This document shows, in pieces, positions 31,985 through 43,360 of a stretch of DNA of 64,000 nucleotides. The notes under the pieces are model-generated. The model saw only the letters and a program-made list of their open reading frames with translations. It did no database searches and was not told the DNA's origin. Numbering within the stretch: position 1 is the first letter of the stretch; each line of letters begins with the position of its first letter. Both the position numbers and the translations under genes were made by a program. The stretch is taken from the NCBI RefSeq assembly GCF_017591435.1, contig NC_059287.1:8164687-8228686 (forward strand), read 5' to 3'. The DNA comes from Portunus trituberculatus. Its lineage: Eukaryota > Arthropoda > Malacostraca > Decapoda > Portunidae.

Positions 31985-32990
31985 TTAGTCAACCACTTGT
32001 CCAGCAGCGACCACTGGACCCAAGGCGAAGATATCCCCCTCCTGTCTTACTATTTCCTGGAGATAATGGTCAGCAAAGACCGAAGGCGTCCTCCAGCAGG
32101 CCGCCCTCAAGATAGTGGGAACAGAGCAGTTCTTCCACGGGAGCATAGAGGTAGCAATGCCACGGATGTCGTGGGCACACACCTTAAGCTCGCGGCAGGA
32201 AGAGTCAGGCAAGGAAGCATGGGCCAATTTGATGATATCCCGTAGGAAGAAGGAAATTGCTCCTTTGGACAGGTCTGGAAGAACATCTAACAGCAAGAAA
32301 GAGGTTGCGGGGTCTTGTAGGCGAAGCCGTCCTATGCAGGTAGTGACAAAGTGCCCGATTGGAACATAGGAGTCTCTCCACATCCTGAGAACCCACGACA
32401 GTGGCAAGGCTCTTAATACGAAACTCCCGAGGAGTACTGCGGGCGTCCGTATCCGTCTTAGCAATGAATTCAGGAAAATAAGAGACCAGCAGATCCTGTC
32501 CCTGCCAGCTCGTCTTGTGAGAGAGTGCTTGGATCTCTCCTACCCTCTATGCTGTAGCAAGAGTAAGCAGAAAAAGAGACTTTCTAGTCAGGTCTCTGAT
32601 AGACGAGAGCCGCATAGGTTCAAAGGGAGCCTTGGTTAGGAAGCAAAGAACAACATCCAAGTTCCAGGAAGGCCAAAGATTCCTGCTAGGCCTCTGTGGG
32701 TGGGAAGAGCAGGCTCTGACAATAAGCCTCAGCACCTGGTCGTTGTTGAGGTCCAACCCTCAGATTGCCAGGACACTGTTAAGCATGGCCTTGTAGCCCT
32801 TGATAGCAGAGATGGAAAGATGGCAATCCTGATGCAAAAAAACAAGAAAATTGCAATTTTCTGAACTGTGGGGTTAGAAACGGTATGCCAGTTGTCCTTG
32901 CACCATTTCCTGTACCTCTTCCATTCCTGTTGATAATTTAAAGAAGTAGAGGGCCTCTTATCATGCGCCAAGAACTCCACCACCTTAGAG
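31985..32990 (-). pseudogene. DIRS-A tyrosine recombinase
   Basis: The N-terminal part starts in the RNase H frame ('SLNYQQEWKRYRKWCKDNW'). After a frame change 32547-32756 continues and ends with an in-frame TAG; downstream of it the frame reads 'RVGEIQALSHKTSW', holding the first catalytic Arg. The C-terminal part 31985-32464 has 'CAHDIRGIATSM' (HxxR) and 'TPSVFADHYLQEI' (the Tyr nucleophile). All catalytic residues survive, but a stop sits directly before the first Arg. The enzyme would integrate the circular DIRS cDNA without making a target duplication. Confidence 0.85.
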
Positions 32991-34030
32991 GAGAAGCCTC
33001 TGTATTTCATGTATCGCTTGACAGTCTCCACCCTGTCAGCTGAAGCCCATGGAGACCGCGATGGAACCTGTGGGAGTGGGGCTGAGTCAAGAGGTCCCGC
33101 CGAAGCGGAAGGCGTCGGGGTGGCTCTCGTGACGCCTTCAACAGGTCTGGAAACCACTCTCTCTGGGGCCAGAACGGCGCAATCAAGCCTGGTGTTGCTG
33201 GGAGCCCAAAGTTTGTTGAGCACCTTCCTGATGAGAGGAAAAGGAGGGAAGGCATACAGGTCTTGGTTGTCCCAATTGTAAAGAAAGGCATCCATGGGAA
33301 TTGCTTCGGAATCCTGAAAGGGGGAGACAAAGTTTGAGATCCTGTAGTTGAGAAGCGTGGCGAAGAGATCGACAGTCGGGTAGCCCCAAACCCGACACAG
33401 TTGACGACACACGTCCATGTGAAGGGTCCACTCTGTGGACAGAATCTGGTGTCGCCTGCTGAGGCAGTCGGCAACCACGTTGTTGGAGCCCCGCACAAAC
33501 TGAGTCAAAATCCCCACCGAATGAGCCTCGGCCCAGTCTAAGATCTCCCGAGCCTCGTTGTTGAGGAGAGTGGAGTGGGTATCCCCCTCCTTGCTCAAGT
33601 ATGTGAGCACCGTGGTGTTGTCAGAGAAAACCGCAACAACAGAATTCCGCAGCACGCCCACAAAGTGTTGGAGCCCCAGGCGAATCGCCCTGAGTTCCAG
33701 GACGTTGATATGGAGAGACTTCTCTTGGGTGTTCCAGAGGCCACTCACAGAATCCTGAAAGAGAGAAGCCCCCCACCCTTCATTTGAGGCATCCGTAAAG
33801 AGAAAGATGTCCGGAAGAGCTAGATGGAGGGATTGACCCTGAGCCAAGTTCTGGTCCTCCAGCCACCACTCCAGGTCCCAGGGAGTGTTGAGGTCCCAGC
33901 ATACAGGATAGTCGTCCGCCATCGACTGCCTATCCCACTGCAGGTTCAGCTGAATCTGAACAAGGCGCATTCTCCTCCTCGATCCTGGCACTAAATGAAT
34001 GAGGGAGGACAAGTGCCCGAGAAGACGCAA
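32990..34030 (-). CDS. DIRS-A RNase H region
   Basis: Part of a 433-aa open frame (32729-34030). The RNase H motifs are 'IFLFTDASNEGWGASLF' (Asp), 'INVLELRAIRLGL' (Glu) and 'VAVFSDNTTVLTYLS' (Asp), followed by 'NVVADCLSRR' and the DIRS-typical 'PTVDLFATLLNYRISNFV'. It joins the RT upstream (after a frame change near 34,030-34,210) and the recombinase downstream. Confidence 0.92.
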
Positions 34031-34800
34031 CCAGTCCTTTGCAGGTGGGGACGGAAAACTGATGAAAGAACAAATTGTATTCCATAGGTTGTGTATCCTT
34101 CCCTGCGTTGGGAAAACCCTCTAAGGAGGAGAGCGAATCAGCATCCCGAGGAAGGTCTCCTGCTCTGGAGTCAAGGAAGACTTCTCCCAATTTATGTGAA
34201 TCCCCAGAACTTAGCAGATGCCAATGAGACAAGTGGTGGCTCTTCGAGCCTCGTCTGCCGACGAAGCTAGGACCAACCAATCATCCAGATATCGGAGGAT
34301 GCAGAAGCCCTGACGATGGAACTCCGCCAAGACAGGGGCCATGAGACGAGTAAAGACTTGAGGGGCAGTACAGAGGCCGGAGCAAAGAACCCGAAATTGT
34401 AAGTGGCAGCCCTCCCAAGAGAAGTGCAGGAAACGCCGGCTGTCTGGATGGACAGGCACCTGGAGATAGGCGTCCTTCAGATCGAAAGACACCATCCAGT
34501 CATCCTGTCGTATTGCAGACATGACGGTTCTGACCGTCTCCATCTTGAACTTGGTGGTGACGACGTACTTGTTTAAGATGGAGAGGTCGATGGTGGGTCG
34601 AAAACCTCCCGAGGCCTTTGGAACGAGAAACGTGGCTGTAAAAACATGGAGTAGGGGGTGCTTCTTCTAAGGCACCCTTGGTCTTTAGTTGCTGGATCTC
34701 CAACCGAAGCGCTTGTCCTTTGAGAGATCCTGGGGCATAGCCTCTGGGCTCTTTGAAGTGGGTTGTGAGTGGCAGGGGTGCAGAGAAGGGAATCTTGTAG
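34031..34800 (-). pseudogene. DIRS-A reverse transcriptase
   Basis: The frame 34211-34543 carries 'WMVSFDLKDAYLQVPVHPDS', 'GLCTAPQVFTRLMAP' and the catalytic 'CILRYLDDWLVLA' (YLDD). N-terminal RT motifs lie just upstream in other frames (about 34,560-34,800, 'GGFRPTIDLS'-like). The DIRS type is shown by the LKDAYLQVPVH block. Confidence 0.9.
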
Positions 34801-34849
34801 CCTTCCCACGTCTCTGCCCCTATCTTGCGCCACTCCTCCCACCTGTGGG

Positions 34850-35438
34850 CTAAACAGCCCGCAACTGCTCTCTGGGGATGAAGGGCGTCACTTCCGAAAG
34901 GGCTTTGCCTTCCGTCCCCCTCCTTGCACACTGGAACGAGACGAGTAAGAGCCGCCAAACGCTCCCTCGGGAGTCCCTGGCACGAGCGGCGAAGGAAGGT
35001 CTGCGGACGGGAGCAGAAGAGGGCCTGACAGCTGTGGAGGTAGAAGGTCGGGGACCACACTCCACCAAGGGCGTGCCTGGAGCAGGACGCGGCTGGGCGA
35101 GAGCTCTGAGTGTGGCCTCATGGAGCATCCTATCAGCATTGGACTTCGAGGACTGTAGCGCCTCCTGAAGGCGGTCCTCATCAAAAAGGAGAGGGGTAAA
35201 AATGGGAGACCTCCGAAGGATGCCTTTTTCAACCTGCGAGAAGGATGGTCTGAGGCAGCCGAGGAAAGCCTCCCTCCTCCCGGCCCGCAAGTTGGCAATG
35301 ACATAAGTCGAGTCCCTGCAAGCGTCATTAAGCGCCAAACGTATGGCTTTAAAGAGCTGCTCCTCCAAGTCTAAGAGGGGTGCAGGGAGGTGACAAGCCG
35401 CCAGAAGATGCATGACCCCCAAGTACCAAAAAGAGTAG
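34850..35438 (-). pseudogene. DIRS-A gag, C-terminal part
   Basis: The 190-aa frame 34850-35422 begins with 'MHLLAACHLPAPLLDLEEQL' and holds 'DACRDSTYVIANLRAGRREA'. It resembles the helical region of crustacean DIRS gag-like ORFs; this is less certain than the pol assignment. It is cut upstream by the insertion of DIRS-B at 35,438. Confidence 0.65.
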
Positions 35439-35486
35439 TTTCACCTCACGACATTTTAACTGATGTCACCACGGTACTCCATGAGA
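35439..35486 (+). repeat. DIRS-B left inverted terminal repeat
   Basis: Begins 'tttcacctcacgacatttta' and ends 'tactccatgaga'. One mismatch to the right copy. Confidence 0.93.
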
Positions 35487-35925
35487 CCATCGCCATCCAT
35501 TCCTCACGTCAGTTTGCTTCCATACTCTGTCCAGCACACTGCTCTCAGCGGCTCCCCGCTCTACGTGGCGCTGTTCTCACCGGCATTCTCCTTGGTGTTT
35601 CGCCTGGTAGGCTTCACCCCTTTTTATTTGCGCACTTTGGTGAAGACATGATCCTCGGATCATTGCATATATGATTATGTGGCCCTCAGATCCTGGAAAC
35701 CATGTTGGAAAGTTGCTTGGATCATGTTCTGGTTTCTTATCATGACCAATGTTGTTTTCCTCATTGCTCCTTGGAGTTCGGCCTACTTTAAGTTTCCTCA
35801 GATTGCTTCATTTTTTTTCTGTGGCTGTTGGGAACCTGGTGTTTTATTTTTATATTTATGACGAGTAAATTTTAGTTCCTAAACTCTGTTATGTGACCTG
35901 GAGTTATGTTTTGGTTCGCAGCAAC
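35487..35925 (+). other. DIRS-B 5' untranslated region
   Basis: Lies between the left repeat and the first gag ATG. Related to the leader of the DIRS fragment at 53.2 kb and, inverted, to 40.6-40.7 kb. Confidence 0.6.
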
Positions 35926-37100
35926 ATGGCGGATCAGGAGGACACTAGACTGGCTCGGTCGTCCCCCTCTTCAGCGTCTGGGTCTGTGCATATGAAAAGA
36001 CGTGATGTGGAGCCTTCAGGGAAGGATCCCAAAAGAAGGAAGGACTGTCCTGAGGGACGTCGTGGTCAGTCTCGATCTGACATGGCCGGTCTGCCCTCCC
36101 CTGCCGGGCCTAGTGATGTCAGCGCTACTCCAGTTCAAGCCCCACCGACGGATGATAAGTTTGACAGCATCAGCGCCTTACAGGCTTAATGGAGAGGCTG
36201 GATAAGGGCGCAGGGTCTGCTTCGTCGGCCAGCAGTCCTCCTGACTTTGCTAGGTTTCAGGAGGTTTCATCCTCGGAGTGTGAGGACGGTGAGTGCCCTG
36301 AGGATGACCCGGACCCCTTGGATGAGTTAGACTTGCTGAATGTCGCCCCCGACGAGGATGACTCTGACTTTAGCAGGGCCTTGAAGGAGTTGTTGGGCCA
36401 TTTTCAAGGTGAGGAGGAGAAGGGCGAGCCGCTAGCAGAGCGCCTTGCTTCTATTCTAGACTCCAGTCTCCACCTGACAGCATTAAGCTGACTTGTGACA
36501 AGATAAAGTTACCAAGTAATGTGCCTAACTTGGCAGTTCCTGTAACCAACGCTGCGGTTACGAAAGCTATGAGTATGGGTGGCCGTTTAGTGGATGCCTG
36601 CCTGTTCTATGCGAATGGTTTACTCTGCAAGGCCTTAGTGCCGGTGGTCCAGTGCATCAGCGACATCGATGAAAAGAAGGGAAAGCCCCTCCATGGCTAT
36701 TTAGATGGCCTTAACAGCAGTCTCAGGCTCATGACTTCGGTAGTGAATTACCTTAACCATTTGCGGAAAGAGGTTGCTCGCCTCCACGTGCATGACCCTG
36801 CCATGACTGACCTGTGCAAATGGGAGTGAGAGGTTGGTTGGGATGAGCTTTTCCCATTTGATGTTGTGAAAAAGTGTGAGGAAATCCACAAGACGCGGAA
36901 GCTGGGCAGGCCAGTTTTTCGTCCCTTTCAGAACCGACGCCTGGCTACTTCTCGGCAGTTTTTCAGATGTCCTGGCCACTACCAGCAGTGGCGGGCCCTT
37001 CCTCAGTGCACGGGTTCACGGCACCATGTTTGGCCTTTTTTAGGCCAAAGGGTGTCCCAAGGAAGGGGGACGCAGAGATACTCCATGCCACACCACTCCA
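35926..37100 (+). pseudogene. DIRS-B gag-like ORF1
   Basis: I choose ATG 35926 ('MADQEDTRLARSSPSS') over an upstream non-ATG start. The frame stops at 36189 and the next frame (36189-36491) is acidic and Ser-rich. Then 36521-36829 has 'PNLAVPVTNAAVTKAMSMGG', 'LVPVVQCISDIDEKKGKP' and 'SVVNYLNHLRKEVARLHV', continuing past a stop to 'LFPFDVVKKCEEIHKTRKLG'. These blocks recur in DIRS gag-like proteins. At least three breaks make it non-functional. Confidence 0.8.
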
Positions 37101-38040
37101 CCCAGTAGATGTTCCTCCGGTGAAAGCACCTCAGGTATCCTTGATTAACATTCCAAATAATTTTGTGGGAGGTAAAATTTTCACTGCCAGATCTCAGTGG
37201 TATACCTTGTCTGAGGACAGATGGATAAAAGATGTAGTCCATGGTAATTTTTTAGAGTTTACTACCTTACCCACCCAAGGTCTTCCTCCTCCACCCTTGA
37301 AGTTTTTGGTTGCTAATCATTCGGCTTTGGAAACTGCTCTTACAAGATGTCTTAAACATAAAATCATTGAGCCTCGTACACCAGATAAACAGGGGTTCTT
37401 TTCTAATATTTTTTCCTGTTCTTAAGAGAGATGGTACAGCCAGGGTTATCCTTAATTTACGGGAGCTTAATGACTACCTTTCCCATTTGCATTTCAAAAT
37501 GGATTCTATTAAACATGTACTTCAGCTCATCCAACCTAACTACTACTTTATGACTTTTGATTTTAAGGATGCTTACTTTTCAGTGTATATCCAACCAGCT
37601 GATAGGAAATGGCTACAATCTTTCTTGAGGAATCAGACTTTTCGCTTTACTTGTCTCCCTCAGGGGTTGACCCTAGCTCCAACGTACTTTTACAAAACTG
37701 CTCAAACCGGTTCTTTGTCACCTTCAGAAACTTAGTATAGTGATAGTTTGCTATTTAGATGACTGCATCTTCTTTTCCACTTCTCCAGCTGAGCTTCGAC
37801 TTCAGGTTGGCTATGCTATGCATCTGTTTTACACTCTAGGACTGACAGTTAATGTAAACAAATCTGTTCTTATTCCTTCTCAGGAGGTGGAATTTCTCGG
37901 CTTCATCCTTAACTCTATTAATATGACTGTTGCCTTGCCTCTATGCAGGAAGGAATGCATTAGGAGACAAGGTTTGGCACTGTTGTGCCATGAGGTAGTT
38001 ACCTTACATGATCTCGCTTCTTTTATTGGGATGACAGTGG
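37101..38040 (+). pseudogene. DIRS-B reverse transcriptase
   Basis: 36967-37425 ends with 'LKHKIIEPRTPDKQGFFSNI'. After a frame change at a T run near 37408, 37310-37735 has 'RVILNLRELNDYLSHLHFKM' and 'YYFMTFDFKDAYFSVYI'. A further change leads to 'MIVCYLDDCIFFSTS' at 37740 (YLDD), then 'VEFLGFILNSINMTV'. The RT domains are complete in order but split over three frames. Confidence 0.9.
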
Positions 38041-38760
38041 CTGCTGATCCGGCAGTGGAGTTGGCCCCATTAAGGTACAAATATCTAGAGATCATTAGGA
38101 ATCGTGAACTGACTAGGAATCATGGTGATTATTCTGCTACAATTAATTTAGATTCACATGCTAGGGACCTTATACATTGGTGGGTTCACAACATCGATTG
38201 CCAAACCAAGTCTCTTCGTCCTTCCTCCCCACAGTTGGAGCTGTACGCGGATGCTTCCTTGACTGGTTGGGGTGCTAGTATGGGTACTGTCAAGACAGGT
38301 GGTCATTGGGCTCAGGAGGAACTGGACCACATTAATGTTTTAGAATCAAAAGCCATATTAATGGGCCTGTCGTCTCTCTGTAAGAATCACCAGGACACTC
38401 ATGTCTGGCTTAGGTCTGACAACATCGCCACAGTTGTTGGGTTAGGTCGGGTTGGTAGTACTAAGCCCAGCCTTTATGCAGTCATAGAGGAAATTTTTGC
38501 TTGGGCAGAGACTAGAGGAATCACTTTATCTGCTGAACATGTGAAAGGGTTACATAATGCGGAGGCTGATTTTGAATCACGTGTTCGGAACTTAGATGCG
38601 GAATGGATGCTCCACCCTGAGATTTTCAAATTAGTTTGTGGTAAATTCTTTACACCTGACATTGACCTTTTTGCCACTCGCATTAATGCCCAGTTACCAG
38701 TGTATGTCTCTTGGCGGCCAGACCCGACTTCAACTTATGTTAATGCCTTTACCATTTCTT
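38041..38760 (+). CDS. DIRS-B RNase H
   Basis: Within the open frame 37740-39170: 'QLELYADASLTGWGASMG' (Asp), 'HINVLESKAILMGL' (Glu) and 'VWLRSDNIATVVGL' (Asp), then 'HNAEADFESR' and 'TPDIDLFATRINAQLPVYVS'. These are the usual RNase H and connection blocks of DIRS pol. This part of the frame is unbroken. Confidence 0.92.
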
Positions 38761-38984
38761 GGTCCACTGGAAACCTTTATGCTTTTCTCCCTTTCAGCAT
38801 CATTTGCAGGGTCCTAGAGAAGATCCAGGTGGAGGGGGCGACAGTTCTTGCCATTTTGCCCCTATGGCCAACCCAAGTTTGGTTTCCGAGGGTCCTGCAA
38901 CTGTTGGCAGGCCCTCCTTTCTTGCTGCCTCCCAACCCCATTTTTCTACCACAGGACCCTTCTCTTTCTCATACCCAGGGTCAG

Positions 38985-39971
38985 AGGTTAGTTTTGACTG
39001 TGATGTTATTATCAGGCATTCCTTCAGCCGTCAGGGCGTTTCATCAGGGGCTGCCCACTTTCTCCTTAGTCATGGAGGGCCAGTACAAAGCTTCAATATG
39101 GGGCACATATCAAAAGATGGATGCTTTTTTTGTGACGAACAGGAAACTGATCCATTTTACCCATCTATAGGTGCTTTGTTGGATTTTTTGTTATCTGAAT
39201 TTCGGAAGGGACAAGGGCGCAGTTATAGTTCCATGAATAGCATTTGGTCTGCTATTTCTGCCATCGCCTCGGTCCAAGGTCAACCTGCAGGACAGCATCT
39301 GCTAGTCAGCAGGTTTTTGAAAGGAGTTTTTCTGGAGAGACCTTCTTTGTCGCCGTGTCGTACCACCTGGGACCCGGATTTAATTTTCAGGCATTTATAG
39401 AAGCTAGGTCCCAACAATGCTTTATCTCCTATTCAATTGTCCAGGAAGCTGGTAATCTTAATGCTACTGACATCTGGCCAATGTGGCCAAGCTTTACACC
39501 TCCTTGACATTAGGAATATGTGTGTTTCTGCCTCCCGTGTCACTTTTAAGATAGGTGATTTGTTGAAGACTTCTAGGTCAGGTGATCATTTGTCTGAGAT
39601 AAATTTTGATGCTTACACCCCAGATATTTCCATTTGTGTTTACACAGCCATTACTGAATACCTAGAGAGAACCAAGTCTTCATGGGGATTGATCACTAGG
39701 TTCGTCATTACTACTAAACCGCCTACAAGATTAGCTTCCCGGGGCACCTTGCGCCGTTGGACGCGAGATATTATGCGAGCTGCAGGCGTTGATCTATCTA
39801 TTTTTTTCCCCTCATTCCACCAGGTCTGCCTCTTCCAGCAAAGCCGCCCTTAAGGTTCCTCTGGCCACTATTGTTTCTGCTGTGGGATGGGCTAGGGAGT
39901 CCACTTTTGTGAAATTCTACAGAAAGACAATCCAGCCTAGTAACCTTTTTGCAAATGCAGTTCTTTCATAA
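38985..39971 (+). pseudogene. DIRS-B tyrosine recombinase, first catalytic Arg replaced
   Basis: The N-terminal region lies in 38759-39400 ('ALLDFLLSEFRKGQGRSYSS', then 'SMNSIWSAISAIASVQGQ'). The catalytic part is in 39437-39971. Where relatives have GQR, it reads 'TSGQCGQALHLLDIR', so Cys stands at the place of the first catalytic Arg. The H-x-x-R block survives as 'HSTRSASSSKAA', and the Tyr region as 'WARESTFVKFYRK'. Frame changes near 39,400 and 39,810 also break it. Confidence 0.85.
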
Positions 39972-40465
39972 CTTCCATTTCTTATGTGTTTGTGTGTCTA
40001 CACGTGATTGTGCCTTCTGGTTCTTGGTTTACTTTTTAACATGTATTTGCTGGTAGACCATGTGTGGTCTTTTGTTCTTGGATTCTGGGTTTTTTCACTG
40101 TGCATTGAATTTTTTGTCACATGACTCTGGGTTTATTTGTCATGTTTTGTTTGTGTTGACTTTATGTACAATAGATTTTTGTCATACTTCTGTATTGTGT
40201 AATTATTCCCAGGGAAAGGCCTCTGTGTTTTTGTGTCACAACTTTGTTTTCTTCCAGTCCTTTGGTTATGTGTACATGTCTCTTGTTTTGTGACTGTTTT
40301 GCCTTACCTTTTCTGCATCTACTCTTGGGCAGTTTAGACAAATAAAATATTTGGTTGGTATCATGGATTCCATTTTTTTTGCTTGTTCCTTTGCAGCCTG
40401 ATTCGGGCTTTGGTTTTTTTAGGGCTTATGGTTTTTGCTTGTGGTTTGAGGAATCACTCTAAAGC
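39972..40465 (+). other. DIRS-B 3' untranslated region
   Basis: T- and TG-rich sequence with an aataaa signal at about 40,341. No coding frame is convincing. Confidence 0.55.
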
Positions 40466-40513
40466 TCTCATGGAGTACCGTGGTGACGTCAGTTAAAATG
40501 TCGTGAGGTGAAA
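40466..40513 (-). repeat. DIRS-B right inverted terminal repeat
   Basis: Inverted copy of 35439-35486. It contains the palindrome tgacgtca, a CREB/ATF-type site, which is tgatgtca in the left copy. Confidence 0.93.
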
Positions 40514-40715
40514 TTGTAAGATTAAACGAATACTTACCAAGTATGATGTTTGATCATAATTTCACGAACATTTTAACTGCGTCACTGAGGTACTACATGC
40601 CCTGCCCGCCCGACCCAATAGGATGCTATATCTTGGTTTTTGTTTGGCTGCTTCCTCAAACCTACTCTCTAAAGGCTGACGTGGGGAATGGATGGCGATC
40701 GTCTCATGTAGTACC

Positions 40716-41384
40716 TGTTATGGCCCGCCCATAACATACTCCACTATCATCCCCTCCTCCGCTTGCTACCTCGTTCGCCACCTCTCCACCTCACCTTCCA
40801 CGTCACCGTCTCATGAACCTTCCACACCACCATCTCATGAACCCTCCACGTCACCATCTCAAGAAGCCCCGCTACTGTCCCGAAGTTGGATTCACGCGGC
40901 CCCATTCGACTCAAGCGGAAGTGTTATGCGAGCTCCTGGCTTTCTGGAAGGCAGTTCGAGGTCCAGGCCTCAACCAGTGAACACAACGCCTCTTGGACTA
41001 CCGTGGGATCCACCTCACCCAGCACTTCACCACTGCGACACCTCATAAGTATCACTTCCCCTCGTCCGTTTTTTCCACATTGCCTCCATATAGGATTAGT
41101 ATTATTGTTAGGTATTAAGTTGGGTTCTTTATATTTATTTATGTGTTATATGTATATGTGTATGTCATTTTCCTGTGTTTCATGTTATATATCTGTGTAT
41201 GTCAGTTTCATGTGTTTCATGTTATATCTATATGTATGTCAGTTTCATTATTGGGTTATTAAATAGCTTTTTAAGTGCCCCCTTTGCATTTCCTCACCAG
41301 TTGAACCTGCAGTGTTTTTTTTTATTGTTATTGTTCACCGGCTCCCGGATGCCAATCTTACCCGTTTAACCGGTGAACATAACA
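40716..41384 (+). repeat. Gypsy 5' LTR, 669 bp
   Basis: TGTTATGG...GTGAACATAACA. It differs from the 3' LTR at many positions including several indels, so it is clearly older than the BEL pair. It contains three imperfect 24-bp tandem units near 40797-40868 ('ccacgtcaccgtctcatgaa'-like). Confidence 0.93.
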
Positions 41385-41386
41385 AT

Positions 41387-41404
41387 TGGCGACCGTGACA
41401 GGAC
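41387..41404 (+). promoter_or_regulatory. Gypsy primer-binding site, probably tRNA-Arg
   Basis: TGGCGACCGTGACAGGAC begins two bases after the LTR. Its complement ends ...ACGGTCGCCA, which I recall as the 3' end of an arthropod tRNA-Arg with a UCG-type anticodon. Confidence 0.7.
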
Positions 41405-42061
41405 CATTATAACCCATGTTCAGTGTTCCATTTTTCCAGTGACTTTTTTTCTGTGATTACATTATTTTTTTGTGTTTCTGTGGTGTTGTGACTTTGATGT
41501 GTTTTTTCTGTGACTTACTCTGCGTGTGGTTTAAATTTACCTTTGTGCGATCAAGTGGCTCCTTTTGGGTTAAAAGTGCTTCGTGACTTTCATTGGTATC
41601 GCATAGCAGTGGTAGAGCAGGAAACCAGGTAGAAAGGCGTGTTCACCGATAGCACTTATCTCTATTTTTGCACATAGGCAGGTGTGTAATAAGTGTTATC
41701 CAAGTGTTGGGATCATCATATGTTCATGCGAACCCTCAATCCCCTCACTTCGCGGATCATTTTTCTCGCTAGTTAGAATCGGCCATTTTAACTAGTCTCT
41801 CAGACTAATCCGCCTCCTTATCAATAACAAGTCTCAGTACAATTCGCTCCTCACTCTCAAGTCTCGTAACTAGAGTAATCCGGATCCCTCTTAATGCCGT
41901 AATTCTCTAGTTTACCCCTCATTAGTGATTGTACTCATAAGTGTTTACTTAAGTATAATCTAGGTAATTTCCAAGGTTGCCTTTATTATCACTCTGCCAA
42001 GTTCCTCACTTAAGTAATTCGCTTATCATTTTTTTTTTTTTTTTTTTAACATCTATTTAAT
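41405..42061 (+). other. Gypsy untranslated leader
   Basis: No open frame. A T run (about 42030-42047) lies just before the gag ATG. Confidence 0.6.
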
Positions 42062-43360
42062 ATGGCTTCCGCTCAGTTTAACGTTGAAGATTTTTGTGCT
42101 GACCCTTCTCTGGAACAACTTAAAGGTGCTAATATAAAGAAGGACCAGTGGAAGACCATCGCTAAACATTTTGATGTTCCCATCACGTCTCAGATGACTA
42201 AAGAGGTCATTAAGAATGTAGTTGTTGAACATCTAGTGCAAGAAGGTCAGTTGCTAGGAAATGCCATAGAAGAGTTAACTCCCATGTCAGCCTCTACGAG
42301 GACTATAATACACAGTCCCCAGGAAGAACAGGATAAGAGTAGGATAAGTCAGTGGGAAATTGAGAAGCTTAAACTAGAATACCGGATGCATGAAAACAAA
42401 TGCAACTACAGGCAGAAAAAGAAGCGAAAGAAATGCAACTACAGGCAGAAAAAGAAGAAAGAAATGCAACTACAGGCAGAAAAGAAGAAGAAATGCAACT
42501 ACAGAAAAAAAATGCAACTACAGGCAGAAAACTACAGAAGAGAGAGAATTTCAGTTACAACTTAAAAGGCAGGAGAAAGAGTTAGAAATTCAGGAGTTAG
42601 CCCTACGAAATGACGCTAAGTTTAGAGGGAAGAAATAGATATAAAGAAAAAGTTAGCAAGCTTTAATCCTGCTACAGCTGCTCCGCTAGTTCCCCCTTTT
42701 GATGAATCTGATGTTGACGGGTCATTTCGCGCTTTTGAGAGCATTGCTAATAGGAATAAATGGCCCAAGGATCAGTGGGTGTCTCTCCTTGTCCCTAAGC
42801 TAGTAGGAAAAGCTTATAGGGTATACAACGGCCTTAGTGATGAGGTAGAATATGAAGAGATCAAAGGTAACATTCTAGACGCCTACTCTATCACTTCTGA
42901 TGGATACAGACAACAGTTCCGAAAGTATGTGAAACCAGACTCTCACACCTATGTTGAATTTGCTAGTGAGAAACTAAGACAATTTAAGAAATGGTTAGCC
43001 GCCCTTAACATTACCACCTTTTCGGAGTTGCTCAATCTAATGGTCCTGGAAGAATGGAAGAACAAGTTACCCTTTAATATTCTGAGGCATGTGGAAGAAC
43101 GGGAGAGAGTGATCTTATGTCTGCCGCTAAAGTGGCTGATGCGTTTGCTTTGTTGATGGGATCCCTGGGTAGTAGAGGTCGTGGTTCACTATCTAATGTT
43201 AGGTCCTCCTTTGGGGAAGGTTTTGGGGCGGGTGGTAAGCCGACCGGATTCTCGCCAAATGCATATAATTCCCCTGGTGTACATACTGTAAGAAACCAGG
43301 TCACACGATCCAAAAATGTAGACACCCAAATTGCAAGGCCTCTCAACGTCAACTTTCTTT
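42062..43360 (+). pseudogene. Gypsy gag with expanded coiled-coil repeat and CCHC knuckle
   Basis: ATG 42062 starts 'MASAQFNVEDFCADPSLEQL'. A stretch at 42399-42532 repeats a unit of about 27-36 bp encoding 'EMQLQAEKE'-like heptads, with indels that shift the frame. Then comes the capsid-like part 'DESDVDGSFRAFESIANRNK' and 'YRQQFRKYVKPDSHTYVEFA'. A zinc knuckle 'CTYCKKPGHTIQKC' lies at about 43275-43320 in another frame. Gag would package the element RNA. Confidence 0.85.

Larger units (their letters stand above)
35439..40513 (+). mobile_element. DIRS-type retrotransposon B, inserted in DIRS-A
   Basis: 48-bp inverted terminal repeats (35439-35486 and 40466-40513) match at 47 of 48 positions. 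Between them lie gag-like ORFs, a DIRS RT (YLDD), RNase H and a tyrosine recombinase on the plus strand. It lies in opposite orientation to DIRS-A and splits A's gag. No target duplication is evident, as expected for recombinase integration. Confidence 0.92.

Noticed and set aside
35893..35925. Longer start for the DIRS-B gag
   Set aside because: The upstream start would be non-ATG. ATG at 35926 gives a normal-looking N-terminus.
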